Assembly: GCF_900215535.1 (NCBI RefSeq)
Contig: NZ_OCND01000001.1
Span: 558,001-622,000 of the forward strand
Reading direction: 5' to 3'
Source of the DNA: Pseudoxanthomonas wuyuanensis
GTDB taxonomy: Bacteria; Pseudomonadota; Gammaproteobacteria; Xanthomonadales; Xanthomonadaceae
Length of the DNA stretch: 64,000 nt
The notes under the pieces are model-generated. The model saw only the letters and a program-made list of their open reading frames with translations. It did no database searches and was not told the origin of the DNA. Positions 45,039 through 52,438 of the stretch are shown one piece after another. The translations under genes and the position numbers were made by a program. Numbering within the stretch: the first letter of the stretch is position 1; the number at the start of each line of letters is the position of its first letter.

Positions 45039-45568
45039 GGCTCGCCCTCCGCGTCATCCTCGTCATCGCCGTCTGCCACTTCCTCGAGGGCGCGGGAGAT
45101 CAGTTCCTCAAGCATCTCTACCTCGTCGACCGTGAGGTGCGGCATGTGGCCCTTCGCTGCCCCGGGGACCGCCAGCAACCGGTTGCGAGCTTGCGTTACC
45201 AAGGTGACGTAGGCGGTCCTTATCTCCCGGGCGTCCACCAGGCGCCCGCGCTCCCGCTGGATCTCCAGCTCGACGCGGTCGGCCTGCAAGCGAGCCAGGC
45301 GCGCGCGCTGCTGGCGACCATCAATCGCAGCAGCAGCTACCTGGGGATCAACGGTAGTCGGCTTGGCTTTTGCCGCGGCGCGCAGGCTGGCGATGTAACC
45401 GCGCACGCCGGCCTGGGTTTCGTACCGACCGCCGGGTGCGCGAGGAACAACACCTTCCTGCGCGAGTTCGCGGATCCGGCGCGCGGACACGTCCAGCAAC
45501 GCCGCCAGTTCGGCGGCGCTGCAGGTTGCGGGCCAGGGGGCGACGATGGCCGCTTTCGATGCCATCAA
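45035..45568 (-). CDS. Terminase small subunit, Nu1-like
   Basis: The 177-residue protein fits the Nu1/TerS family: an N-terminal winged HTH (SAAELAALLDVSARRIRELA, then QEGVVPRAPGGRYETQAGVR) that would bind packaging sites, a helical linker (RARLARLQADRVELEIQRER), and VDAREIRTAYVTLVTQARNR with a C-terminal acidic tail (ADGDDEDDAEGEP). TerS selects the DNA that the large terminase packages. No large subunit is encoded in the element, as expected if it redirects a helper phage's motor. Four-base overlaps join it to the genes on both sides. Confidence 0.75.
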   Translation of the reverse strand: MMASKAAIVAPWPATCSAAELAALLDVSARRIRELAQEGVVPRAPGGRYETQAGVRGYIASLRAAAKAKPTTVDPQVAAAAIDGRQQRARLARLQADRVELEIQRERGRLVDAREIRTAYVTLVTQARNRLLAVPGAAKGHMPHLTVDEVEMLEELISRALEEVADGDDEDDAEGEP

Positions 45569-46347
45569 CGGCGGTCCGGGCCCTGAGACACGATCGCCGC
45601 GCCACCGTCGATCGCCGGGAGCTCAATGCGCGCGGCGGTCAGATTGGCGGCGGTGACTTGGGGACGGATCATGCGCGACTCGGTGCGGTGGAATCGCGCG
45701 ATCGGATCGTCCGGTCCGGCCCCCAGGCGGCGGCCCTCGCCATCAGTCACGCGCGGCCCGTGCTGTACGACCTCGACTTCTACCTCCTCAAATTCCGCCG
45801 GGCGGCTGCGCGTCTCGTGGGGAAGAACGAGGCCATCCGCCGATAGGTCATGCTGGCGCGCAATGCGCCGGGCGCGTTCGACCTGGGCGTGCAGCTCTGG
45901 AAGCTCGGCCAAGACCTCGGCCAACTGGTGCGCCAGGCCTTGGTACTTGAGCGTCCGATCCTCCGCGCGCTGGGCGGCATCGCGACCTGCCTGAACATCG
46001 CGCTCGGCGTGGGCGCGCTCCTCGGTGGCGACCAGCTCCGCGCGACGGATGGCTAGCCGCTCGGCAGCCACGGTCAGCCGGCGAGCTTCGTCCGCGAGGC
46101 GCTGGCCATGTGCGTCGTGCTCGGCCTCAGTTCCGGCCAGCAGGGCATCATCTCGGCTCTCAGCGTGAGCAGCCACCGCGTCGTTGGCGGGCTCCAGGCG
46201 TGCAGCGATCAGTGCCAGCGCGTCATCCGCCTCCGCCACCGTTCGGGGCGTCAGCAGGTCAGCAAGCGGCAGGGCTGCCGCCTCCTGGTCGAGGGTATGT
46301 CCTGCCTGTACGTGGCCGGCTTGGGCCGTCGATCGGTTGTTCGTCAT
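45565..46347 (-). CDS. Coiled-coil protein of the element with a QAG-x-x-QAG N-terminus
   Basis: I place the start at the ATG at 46347 (260 residues) because GAGGAG lies 6 bp upstream; the ATG at 46353 abuts that RBS. Residues ~50-170 form a long charged helix (RLADEARRLTVAAERLAIRR; LAHQLAEVLAELPELHAQVE). The N-terminus QAGHVQAGHTLDQEAAAL closely resembles that of the next gene upstream (QAGAMQAGQSLDSGAAAL). Its stop overlaps the TerS start. Phage scaffold-like or head-associated roles would fit the shape, but no family is recognised. Confidence 0.65.
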   Translation of the reverse strand: MTNNRSTAQAGHVQAGHTLDQEAAALPLADLLTPRTVAEADDALALIAARLEPANDAVAAHAESRDDALLAGTEAEHDAHGQRLADEARRLTVAAERLAIRRAELVATEERAHAERDVQAGRDAAQRAEDRTLKYQGLAHQLAEVLAELPELHAQVERARRIARQHDLSADGLVLPHETRSRPAEFEEVEVEVVQHGPRVTDGEGRRLGAGPDDPIARFHRTESRMIRPQVTAANLTAARIELPAIDGGAAIVSQGPDRR

Positions 46348-46361
46348 CTTCATCTCCTCGG

Positions 46362-46607
46362 TCAGGCCAGGCCCATGGCCTTGGCGGTTGCGATCAGGTC
46401 GGTGGGCGCCGTAGCTTTCTCCAGCGCGGTCACGGCAGCGTCGGTCGGCATCGTCCCGGCGACCAATTGCAGCGCGAGCGCCGGCGCCTCGTTCGCGGCG
46501 GCGTGATTGAGGATGGCCCTCGCGCGCTGTAGTGCCGCGGCTCCTGAATCCAGTGATTGGCCGGCCTGCATCGCGCCTGCCTGCAGGGTCAATCGTGTTG
46601 CGTTCAT
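46362..46607 (-). CDS. Small helical protein sharing the QAG-x-x-QAG N-terminus
   Basis: 81 residues, with GAGGAAA before the ATG. Residues 9-26, QAGAMQAGQSLDSGAAAL, repeat the N-terminal motif of the coiled-coil protein 14 bp downstream; the rest is a short Ala-rich helical segment. Either the two arose by partial duplication or the motif is a shared binding or processing tag. Confidence 0.62.
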   Translation of the reverse strand: MNATRLTLQAGAMQAGQSLDSGAAALQRARAILNHAAANEAPALALQLVAGTMPTDAAVTALEKATAPTDLIATAKAMGLA

Positions 46608-46664
46608 CGTTGTTTCCTCGGTTGGTGCCGCGGTCGCGGCGGGTTGTGTATCCGGCTATACCGG

Positions 46665-46904
46665 CTAGCTCGCGATGTGCGCCTCGCTGGGCGCATCGGT
46701 TTTTTCGGTGGGTTCGTGGTCGTCAGAAGCGATTGGCGAGGCGTGGAGAGCCGATGGCGGCGGAAGCGGAGCAATTTCATTTCCGTGTTCGTGTAGTGAG
46801 GCATCAGGGTCTCCGTCCCCCATGTTTTGTTTTTGTCCCAGAGGGACCCACGCTGTCTCAGTCGGTCTCATCACGCGCCCAGGAGAGAGCAGGCCGACGA
46901 TCAC
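46665..46904 (-). CDS. Small acidic Pro/His-rich hypothetical protein
   Basis: 79 residues, probably disordered (GDGDPDASLHEHGNEIAPLP; ASDDHEPTEKTDAPSEAH). Its GTG start overlaps the stop of the preceding gene (GTGA), which supports translation by coupling. No family recognised. Confidence 0.5.
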   Translation of the reverse strand: MIVGLLSPGRVMRPTETAWVPLGQKQNMGDGDPDASLHEHGNEIAPLPPPSALHASPIASDDHEPTEKTDAPSEAHIAS

Positions 46905-47281
46905 GCGCCACCTCGCACTGCCCAGCCAGCCCGACCGCGCTCGGCATGTAGGGCCTCACGCTGTAGCTGTGCCTGGCGCTCGGCGTCCTGCGCCTCGGCG
47001 TGGGCTCGGCGGGCCGCGGCTTTCGTTTCGGTAGTAGGCTTCATTGATCGCACCGGGAAGTAAGGCGAGCGCATTGCGTCGAGGCCCGCGGCCACTGCGA
47101 TGTGGTCCAGTTCGGCACGCAGCGCAGCGAGTTGCTCCAAAATCTGAAGCGACGCGCGCCTCGCTGGATCAATCCACGAGACGAGACCCGAATCGTGCAG
47201 GCGGTGATCAACTCGGGTGCTGAGGCCGTACAGGGCCTCAATGTCGGCGGCGAGGAGGTGATGGTCGAATCTGCTGTTCAT
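46901..47281 (-). CDS. Hypothetical helical protein of the element
   Basis: 126 residues with an N-terminal globular part (RFDHHLLAADIEALYGLSTR) and an Ala/Glu/Arg/Gln-rich helix at the end (KAAARRAHAEAQDAERQAQL). It lies 120 bp downstream of the primase gene and overlaps the next gene by 4 bp. No family recognised. Confidence 0.58.
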   Translation of the reverse strand: MNSRFDHHLLAADIEALYGLSTRVDHRLHDSGLVSWIDPARRASLQILEQLAALRAELDHIAVAAGLDAMRSPYFPVRSMKPTTETKAAARRAHAEAQDAERQAQLQREALHAERGRAGWAVRGGA

Positions 47282-47400
47282 ACCCTGTTCTCGTGGAAAT
47301 GGTCTCGGAAGGTGAAGCGGGTGAAGCGTGTTGAAGCGCGCATCCTTCTATTGCTACCTGCGCTTTCTCTCGTGCAACCCACAATGGAAAAGTGCGCGTG

Positions 47401-48798
47401 TCAGCGCGTGTCGGGGTCGCCGACATGGCGGACCCGGAGTCCGGCGTAACAGCGGACCTGACGACCCTGGCGCCGAGGCTGCGTTGTGCGGATCTGCGGG
47501 AAGGCTGCTCGCAGCTTTTTTCCGAAGTCAGCAGCGGTTCCTGGGTGGTCGCGACCGGCGTCGCGGCACCAATCCAGCCAACGGTCATACAGCGACGAGA
47601 TGGAGCCCTCGGCCGTCGGCGCGAGAACGCAGCAGTCCCGGACAAACATCGTGATTGGGGACGCCAGCGCCTCGAGTTCGTCGACCAGTTCCTGGCTGCT
47701 TGCGGGCTGCACTAGCCGTCCGCGCCTTCGCAGCCGGTCGAGACCGTCGAGCGCCCATAGCAGAATCGCCGGTAGTTCCTGCAACAATTTGGCCGTCAAC
47801 TGGTGGTCTTCGGCACCGTAGAAGGTCCGAGTTAGCCGCAGGATCAGGAATCGAGACGAGAGCGCTGCGCTAGCATCTGCCATAGCTGGTAGCTCATTCG
47901 TCGCCACAGTGAAGCGGCTGGGCAGCGTGCCGTTCCAATCGATCTGGTGCTTGCGCGGCACGCTCACGGCATCTTCGCCAGTGATCCTCAACAGGTTTTC
48001 CGCGATTACAGCCACGTCCGCACGACCGGATAGCCGTGCATCGGAGAGCAAGGCGACCCGTTTGCCTATGAGGCTTTGCAGGCCAAACGGCATACCCAAG
48101 GACGCAAAGGTAGGGCTGCAGACATTTGCCGGTCCCGCCAGTTCGCGCAGGATTCTTAGGATCGTTCCCTTACCAGAGCGGCGCGGCCCAACGATCAGTA
48201 GGGCCTTCTGGTGGCTGGTATCGTCCGTCAACGCGCAAAGAGCGATCCATTCTTGCAACAGGGCGATCGCTTCGGGATCATCGGGCCACAGCATCGCCAA
48301 GAATCGCAGCCACGCGACGGGCTGTCCGGCCCTCGGGTTGAAGTCCACCGGCAGCACCGTGGTCGCGAACAGGCGCACGTCCGACTGCTGCAGCTTCCGG
48401 CTGGGCATGTCGAGGAGACCATTGCGGCATACCAACAAATTGCCGGGGGCACCTTCGCCAGCGTGACCTGGCAGCCAGTTGGGTTCGGACGCCAGAGCAA
48501 GGTAGACGTCGGAAGCGAGAGCGTCGAGCACATCGTTGACCAAGCGCCGGGTGGGCTTGATCTCCTGTCCTTGGTAGTCGGTGCAACCCTGCAGCCACTG
48601 ATAGAGAAGCGCGCGCAACTCAGGCTCTGGCAGATGTCGCCAGTGTGTTCCCATCCACAGGTAGTGGTCACCGTTCCAGCATCGCAAGCCGTTTACGTTG
48701 CCGACCCGGTATTGCAGGCAGAAAGAACGCGCGGCATCCAACGGTGCCTTAGGGTCGACTTTTGCGGCACGACGACGCATTGGCACTGCTTCCGTCAT
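47401..48798 (-). CDS. Phage/plasmid-type primase with SF3 helicase domain
   Basis: The 465-residue protein matches the D5_N/SF3 group of P4-like replication proteins. A D5_N-like N-terminal half (NGLRCWNGDHYLWMGTHWRH, LVCRNGLLDMPSRKL) precedes an SF3 ATPase with Walker A LLIVGPRRSGKGTILRIL near residue 200, Walker B-like KRVALLSDARLSG and the arginine-finger region FTVATNELPAMADASAALSS. A winged-helix end follows. The classical N-terminal primase domain appears absent, so it may be mainly a helicase. It would replicate the excised element. GAGGTG precedes the ATG. Confidence 0.85.
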   Translation of the reverse strand: MTEAVPMRRRAAKVDPKAPLDAARSFCLQYRVGNVNGLRCWNGDHYLWMGTHWRHLPEPELRALLYQWLQGCTDYQGQEIKPTRRLVNDVLDALASDVYLALASEPNWLPGHAGEGAPGNLLVCRNGLLDMPSRKLQQSDVRLFATTVLPVDFNPRAGQPVAWLRFLAMLWPDDPEAIALLQEWIALCALTDDTSHQKALLIVGPRRSGKGTILRILRELAGPANVCSPTFASLGMPFGLQSLIGKRVALLSDARLSGRADVAVIAENLLRITGEDAVSVPRKHQIDWNGTLPSRFTVATNELPAMADASAALSSRFLILRLTRTFYGAEDHQLTAKLLQELPAILLWALDGLDRLRRRGRLVQPASSQELVDELEALASPITMFVRDCCVLAPTAEGSISSLYDRWLDWCRDAGRDHPGTAADFGKKLRAAFPQIRTTQPRRQGRQVRCYAGLRVRHVGDPDTR

Positions 48799-48961
48799 TC
48801 CGTCACCTCGCAGCTGTGAACCGGAGATCGAAGGTAAGCGGACACTGGGGGCGCGTCACGAAGCGGCGGTTTCGAACGGAGACTGGCACGGATGTTCATG
48901 CGCAGCACGCTCGCAGCGACGCGGACCCTCGGCAACCCTCGATTTGTAGTTCGGCGAGGGT

Positions 48962-49210
48962 TCACTTCGCGCTGCCCACCTGGGTGCGGTCACGGGCGGC
49001 GATGCGGATCAGATAGTCGTTGATGTCCGACAAGCGCCATGCACGGGCGCGCGGACCTAGTTCGACTGCGGCTGGTGCGTCGCCGGCGGCAAGGCGTCGA
49101 TACCATTCCGAGCGTGAGACAGGGATGATCTGGAGGACTTGGGGAAGGCGCAGCAAACGCTCGCCTTCGCGGAGTTCGCCACCTTGGGCGAGGATGAGCG
49201 GAGATTTCAT
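48962..49210 (-). CDS. AlpA-family transcriptional regulator
   Basis: With the ATG at 49210 (GAGGG 7 bp upstream) the product has 82 residues: ERLLRLPQVLQIIPVSRSEW is the first HTH helix pair, then YRRLAAGDAPAAVELGPRAR and AWRLSDINDYLIRIA, the standard AlpA/MerR-like layout. AlpA proteins activate satellite or prophage excision and replication genes. It lies between the HTH gene and the primase gene. Confidence 0.85.
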   Translation of the reverse strand: MKSPLILAQGGELREGERLLRLPQVLQIIPVSRSEWYRRLAAGDAPAAVELGPRARAWRLSDINDYLIRIAARDRTQVGSAK

Positions 49211-49258
49211 TACGGTACCCTCGGGGATGAGTTGGGGTACACGTATGTTGTGCGGCAA

Positions 49259-49720
49259 TTACGCCGTGGTCAGCAACTCCGCGATTTTTTGTCGGGTGTT
49301 TTTTTGCGCCATCCACCTCTCGATGGGAACGCTAACCGCATGGGCCGTGACTGCCTCAGCCTCGACGGCTTCGATGATTACGGCCATTTCGGTGTCTGAT
49401 GCAGCGACGATCGGTTGCAGGTCAATGGTCAATAGCCGATACGCGCGATTCCATCGTTCTATGCCGGCGACCGCGGCTGGTGCCCATGAGAACCTGTCAT
49501 GCAGACGCAACATGGTGTCGGCGAGCCGGCCAAGCTCCTTGTCCCATCGCTCGACGGTCCGCGTGCTCACGCCGTAACTTGTCGCGACACGAGCGCACGC
49601 GGGTACTTTTCTCCCACGAGCACCACGGCGGAATCGCCGCAACAGCATCACCGCATCCAGCGCGCGCTGCCCGTCTGCCCGCCGCACATCGAGGGCAGGG
49701 CGTCCACGCCCGCGCTTCAC
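49259..49720 (-). CDS. HTH-containing hypothetical protein coupled to the integrase
   Basis: The 153-residue protein has a very basic start (MKRGRGRPALDVRRADGQRA), an HTH-like segment (VATSYGVSTRTVERWDKELG, residues ~45-65) and a helical C-terminus. Its ATGA start overlaps the integrase stop, so the two are made together. A recombination-directionality factor or an integrase-level repressor are both possible; I cannot name a family. Confidence 0.65.
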   Translation of the reverse strand: MKRGRGRPALDVRRADGQRALDAVMLLRRFRRGARGRKVPACARVATSYGVSTRTVERWDKELGRLADTMLRLHDRFSWAPAAVAGIERWNRAYRLLTIDLQPIVAASDTEMAVIIEAVEAEAVTAHAVSVPIERWMAQKNTRQKIAELLTTA

Positions 49721-50949
49721 GCGACGCCTCGCAGTTCGATCACGTTATCCGCCGGCACACGAATGCGATCCAGCCAATCCGCCCAGGCCTGGAGCATGCT
49801 CCGGCGCTCCGGCAACCATTGGGCTTTGTTGTACGCGCCGCGCGTATCCTCGCGCCAGTGTGCCAACTGCAGCTCGATGTGGTCGCGGTTGAAGCCTTGG
49901 GCGTTCAACGTCGTGGATGCCAGGTGGCGGAATCCGTGCACGGTGGTAGGCAACTTCATATAGTCCCGCAGCGCGCGCAGCAGCGTCTCGCGGGCCATCG
50001 GCTTCTTGGTGTCGCGGCTATGCGGGAAAAGCCATCCCGCGGTGCCTGTCAGCGTCTGCAGATCGCGAAGTAGGGCGGTCGCCTGATCGCTCAGGGGGAT
50101 GATGTGAGGTCGGCCGCGCTTCATCCTTTCGCCTGGGATCGTCCAAGTGGGCGCCGCTTTTCCATTCGCGTCGACGGCATCGAGGTCAAACTCTACCCAG
50201 CGCGCCTCGCGCAGTTCGGTAGGGCGGGTGAAGCACAGCAACAACAACCGCAGGGCGATAACGGTCTCCGGCCGGCCGCCGTAGCCGTCCAGCTTGTCCA
50301 GCAACGACCGGACCGCGGTGGATCCCTCAAGGTGGCGATACGACTGCTTGGCGCCCTTGGGGCGTTTTGGCGCGCGGACCTCGCGGGCGAGGTTGTAGGG
50401 GATCTGCTTTTTCGCAACGGCCTGGGCAAGCACACCGCGGATCAGCAGGAGCACATGGCCGGCGACGACTTTGCCCCGCTTGGCGACTCGATCCACGACG
50501 GTCTGCACGGCATCGATATCGATATCGGCCACGGGTAGGCGGCCAAGTGCTGGGAGGATGTCCCGCTCGAACATTTTGTCGTATTGCTTCCGGACCGCCG
50601 GTGACCAGGCCTGCCGCTTCCGCCAATCATCTGCGACCACGGCGAAACGGGCGGCGTCCGTTGTGGCTGCCTCGGCGGCTTGTCGGCGCTTCTCCTGGAC
50701 AGGATCCACGCCACTGGCAAGCGTTCGGCGCGCCTCCTGCGCCTTCGTTCGTGCCCCGGCCAGGCCGAGCGATGGATAGCGGCCTAGCGCGATGCTTCGT
50801 TCCTTGCCGTGGATTCGGTACCGCGCCACCCATGACTTTGTGCCGGTTGGGGCGATGTGCAGGAAAAGTCCGTCCCGGTCGTGGAGCTTGGTGACCCGCT
50901 TCCCGGGCTCAGGTTTCGCGTTGCGAACCGCCGTATCAGACAGGGCCAT
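49717..50949 (-). CDS. P4-type tyrosine integrase
   Basis: From the ATG at 50949 the protein has 410 residues. It begins MALSDTAVRNAKPEPGKRVT and has the DUF4102 arm-binding domain (SWVARYRIHGKERSIALGRY), a core-binding domain (AWSPAVRKQYDKMFERDILP) and the catalytic domain: R in LLLLCFTRPTELREARW, H-x-x-R in TTVHGFRHLASTTL, and the nucleophile tyrosine in GAYNKAQWLPERRSM. It recombines the 17-bp cores at each end of the element. The right attachment site lies 171 bp upstream of the start. Confidence 0.93.
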   Translation of the reverse strand: MALSDTAVRNAKPEPGKRVTKLHDRDGLFLHIAPTGTKSWVARYRIHGKERSIALGRYPSLGLAGARTKAQEARRTLASGVDPVQEKRRQAAEAATTDAARFAVVADDWRKRQAWSPAVRKQYDKMFERDILPALGRLPVADIDIDAVQTVVDRVAKRGKVVAGHVLLLIRGVLAQAVAKKQIPYNLAREVRAPKRPKGAKQSYRHLEGSTAVRSLLDKLDGYGGRPETVIALRLLLLCFTRPTELREARWVEFDLDAVDANGKAAPTWTIPGERMKRGRPHIIPLSDQATALLRDLQTLTGTAGWLFPHSRDTKKPMARETLLRALRDYMKLPTTVHGFRHLASTTLNAQGFNRDHIELQLAHWREDTRGAYNKAQWLPERRSMLQAWADWLDRIRVPADNVIELRGVA

Positions 50950-50974
50950 ACTCAAGAGCCTTTGGGTGAAGTTG

Positions 50975-50997
50975 GATTTCACCCGCATTTTCACCCC
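50975..50997. repeat. Possible integrase arm site, right end
   Basis: 19 of 23 bases match 40674-40696 in the same orientation (core TTTCACCCGCAT). It lies just upstream of the integrase start, 123 bp inside the right attachment core. Confidence 0.4.
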
Positions 50998-51054
50998 ACT
51001 TTGTGCCGGGATGCAATGGGTGGCTCTGGTTCCCAATGAAACTCTAAGTGTTTG

Positions 51055-51074
51055 ATGTATATCCGGATATACAT
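51055..51074. promoter_or_regulatory. 20-bp perfect palindrome upstream of the integrase gene
   Basis: ATGTATATCCGGATATACAT is fully self-complementary and AT-rich. A possible minus-strand promoter (TTCTTA, 17 bp, ATATAC) overlaps it, so it may be the operator through which the integrase operon is controlled. Confidence 0.55.
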
Positions 51075-51120
51075 CTTTCTAAGAACTGTGCGGGATGCCA
51101 TGAAACCAACATGCTCAAGA

Positions 51121-51137
51121 GTGTCGATTTTGAGCAT
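51121..51137. other. Attachment site, right copy
   Basis: GTGTCGATTTTGAGCAT is identical to 40599-40615. It overlaps an inverted repeat ATGCTCAA (51111-51118) with TTGAGCAT (51130-51137). On the minus strand it still begins ATG CTC AAA, the orphaned first codons of the decarboxylase gene. From here to 51373 I see no gene; the stretch is probably the displaced original leader of that gene. Confidence 0.88.
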
Positions 51138-51373
51138 CGCCGCAGTTTAGCCGAGCGCGCTTGGGTGGGCACGGTGCGATGCAAGGCAAAACAGGGCCCG
51201 TACACGTGCGGGAAGGCCTTCTCCAGGGTTTGGCGGGGCCGGATTTTCCGCAGCGCTGGTGCGGACAGCCAATGGACGCGAGCGGCAGCGACGGAGCCTG
51301 TTAATCCCGCGGATCGGCCGGCAGCTTGCCGGACAGGGGTCGAGGGACAAGCTCCGTATTCCAGTCCTTCGGC

Positions 51374-51919
51374 TCAGGTTTCCGGCGTCGCGTACTTTGG
51401 CGGCACCGGATTCAGATGGCCACAAGCCTTGCAGGTACGCCGTTCGGCCGAGGAATAGAAGCGCTCGAACACCGGCGGGAAGTCGGTTTCGATGTTCTTC
51501 AGCGGGAAATACTCTTCGTACAGCTTGTGGTTGCAGTTTTCGCAATACCACAGCAGGCCGTCGTTCTCGTGCGGCAGGCGCCTGCGTTCGATCACCAGCC
51601 CGACCGAGCCGGGCATGCGCTGCGGCGAATGCGGCACGCGCGGCGGCAGCAGGAAGATTTCGCCGGCGCGGATGGGGATGTCGCGGGCGGTGCTGCTTCC
51701 ATCGGGCATGGCCTCCTGGATCTTCAGCACCATTTCGCCTTCCAACTGGTAGAACCATTCGGCGCCTTCGTCCCAGTGGTAGTCGGTGCGCTGATTGGGG
51801 CCACCGACCACCATCACGATGAAATCATCGACATAGATCGTCTTGTTGCCGACCGGCGGCTTGAGCAGGTGGCGGTTTTCGTCGATCCAGGCTTGCAGGT
51901 TGATGGGATTGGGAAGCAT
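51374..51919 (-). CDS. nbaC: 3-hydroxyanthranilate 3,4-dioxygenase
   Basis: The 181-residue cupin cleaves 3-hydroxyanthranilate to 2-amino-3-carboxymuconate semialdehyde with Fe(II) and O2. [20 protein letters not shown] carries the His and Glu iron ligands and [20 protein letters not shown] the second His. The C-terminus has the rubredoxin-like site of bacterial enzymes: WYCENCNHK and RTCKACGHL. It precedes the decarboxylase gene in the ancestral order, now split from it by the element. Confidence 0.96.
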   Translation of the reverse strand: MLPNPINLQAWIDENRHLLKPPVGNKTIYVDDFIVMVVGGPNQRTDYHWDEGAEWFYQLEGEMVLKIQEAMPDGSSTARDIPIRAGEIFLLPPRVPHSPQRMPGSVGLVIERRRLPHENDGLLWYCENCNHKLYEEYFPLKNIETDFPPVFERFYSSAERRTCKACGHLNPVPPKYATPET

Positions 51920-51926
51920 GGAGTTT

Positions 51927-52017
51927 CTCCCCCTTTCCCGCTTGCGGGAGAGGGCCAGGGTGAGAGTGCGAGCCGCTCAGGCCCTCACCTAATCCTCTCC
52001 CGCGTGCAAGAGAGGGG
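51927..52017. repeat. CCCTCTCCCGC-type intergenic palindrome
   Basis: TTTCCCGCTTGCGGGAGAGG and GGCCAGGGTGAGAGTG face GGCCCTCACCTAATCCTCTC and CCGCGTGCAAGAGAGGGG. This is the common CCCTCACCC/CTCTCCCGC repeat of gammaproteobacterial genomes. Its right part encodes the last nine residues and the stop codon of the RidA-type protein. Confidence 0.75.
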
Positions 52018-52438
52018 ACGTTAGCGCGGCCACGCACTTGAGCTCGATCGCGATGGGCGTCGGCAGCGCGGTGATGCCCAGCGTGGTGCGGCAGGGGGCC
52101 GTGGCGGGATCCGGGAAATACTCCGCCCAGACCCGGTTGTAGGCCTTGAAGTCGTGCGCCATATCGGTCAGGTACACGGTCACATCGACCAGATCTTCCC
52201 AGCGCGCGCCGCTGGCCTGCAGCACCGCGCGCACGTTGGCGAATACGGCGCGGCATTGCGCGTCGATGTCGTAGCTGATGAGACGGCCCTCGGCATCGTG
52301 CACGTTGCCGACGACGGCGTTGCTGGCCGGGTCGCGCGGACCGATGCCGGACAGGAACAGCAGGTTGCCGACCCGGCGCGCATGCGGGTACGCGCCCACC
52401 GGCGCCGGCGCGGCATCGGTGCGGACCGCATCACTCAT
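51989..52438 (-). CDS. RidA-family protein, likely 2-aminomuconate deaminase
   Basis: The 149-residue protein has the RidA fold motifs: PVGAYPHARRVGNLLFLSGI, DAQCRAVFANVRAVLQASGA, DLVDVTVYLTDM and CRTTLGITALPTPIAIELKC (with the conserved Arg). Sited among 3-hydroxyanthranilate genes it is best read as the 2-aminomuconate deaminase that releases ammonia to give 4-oxalocrotonate; such enzymes are RidA relatives in nitrobenzoate pathways. General imine deaminase activity is the alternative. Its tail SPLLHAGED comes from a dispersed repeat. It overlaps the carbonic anhydrase gene by 8 bp. Confidence 0.85.
   Translation of the reverse strand: MSDAVRTDAAPAPVGAYPHARRVGNLLFLSGIGPRDPASNAVVGNVHDAEGRLISYDIDAQCRAVFANVRAVLQASGARWEDLVDVTVYLTDMAHDFKAYNRVWAEYFPDPATAPCRTTLGITALPTPIAIELKCVAALTSPLLHAGED

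Larger units (their letters stand above)
40599..51137 (-). mobile_element. 10.5-kb integrated phage-satellite (PICI-like) element
   Basis: The element is bounded by a 17-bp direct repeat and nearly all its genes run on the minus strand: integrase, HTH protein, AlpA, primase/helicase, several small proteins and a Nu1-type small terminase, then an accessory zone. No capsid, portal, protease, tail, large terminase or lysis gene is present. Integrase plus AlpA plus primase plus TerS at this size is the pattern described for Gram-negative phage-inducible chromosomal islands. Host genes of one pathway flank both sides, which fixes the boundaries. The satellite reading is inference from gene content. 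Confidence 0.8.

Noticed and set aside
40599..51137. A complete or nearly complete prophage
   Set aside because: No capsid, portal, protease, tail, large terminase, holin or lysin gene is present, and the element is only 10.5 kb between intact ends.
51075..51373. A tRNA gene as the integration target
   Set aside because: No cloverleaf-like sequence or T-loop GTTCRA motif was seen at either end; the target is the decarboxylase gene start.
51138..51373. A small gene between the element and the dioxygenase gene
   Set aside because: No frame has a credible start and RBS; it is better explained as the displaced leader of the decarboxylase gene.
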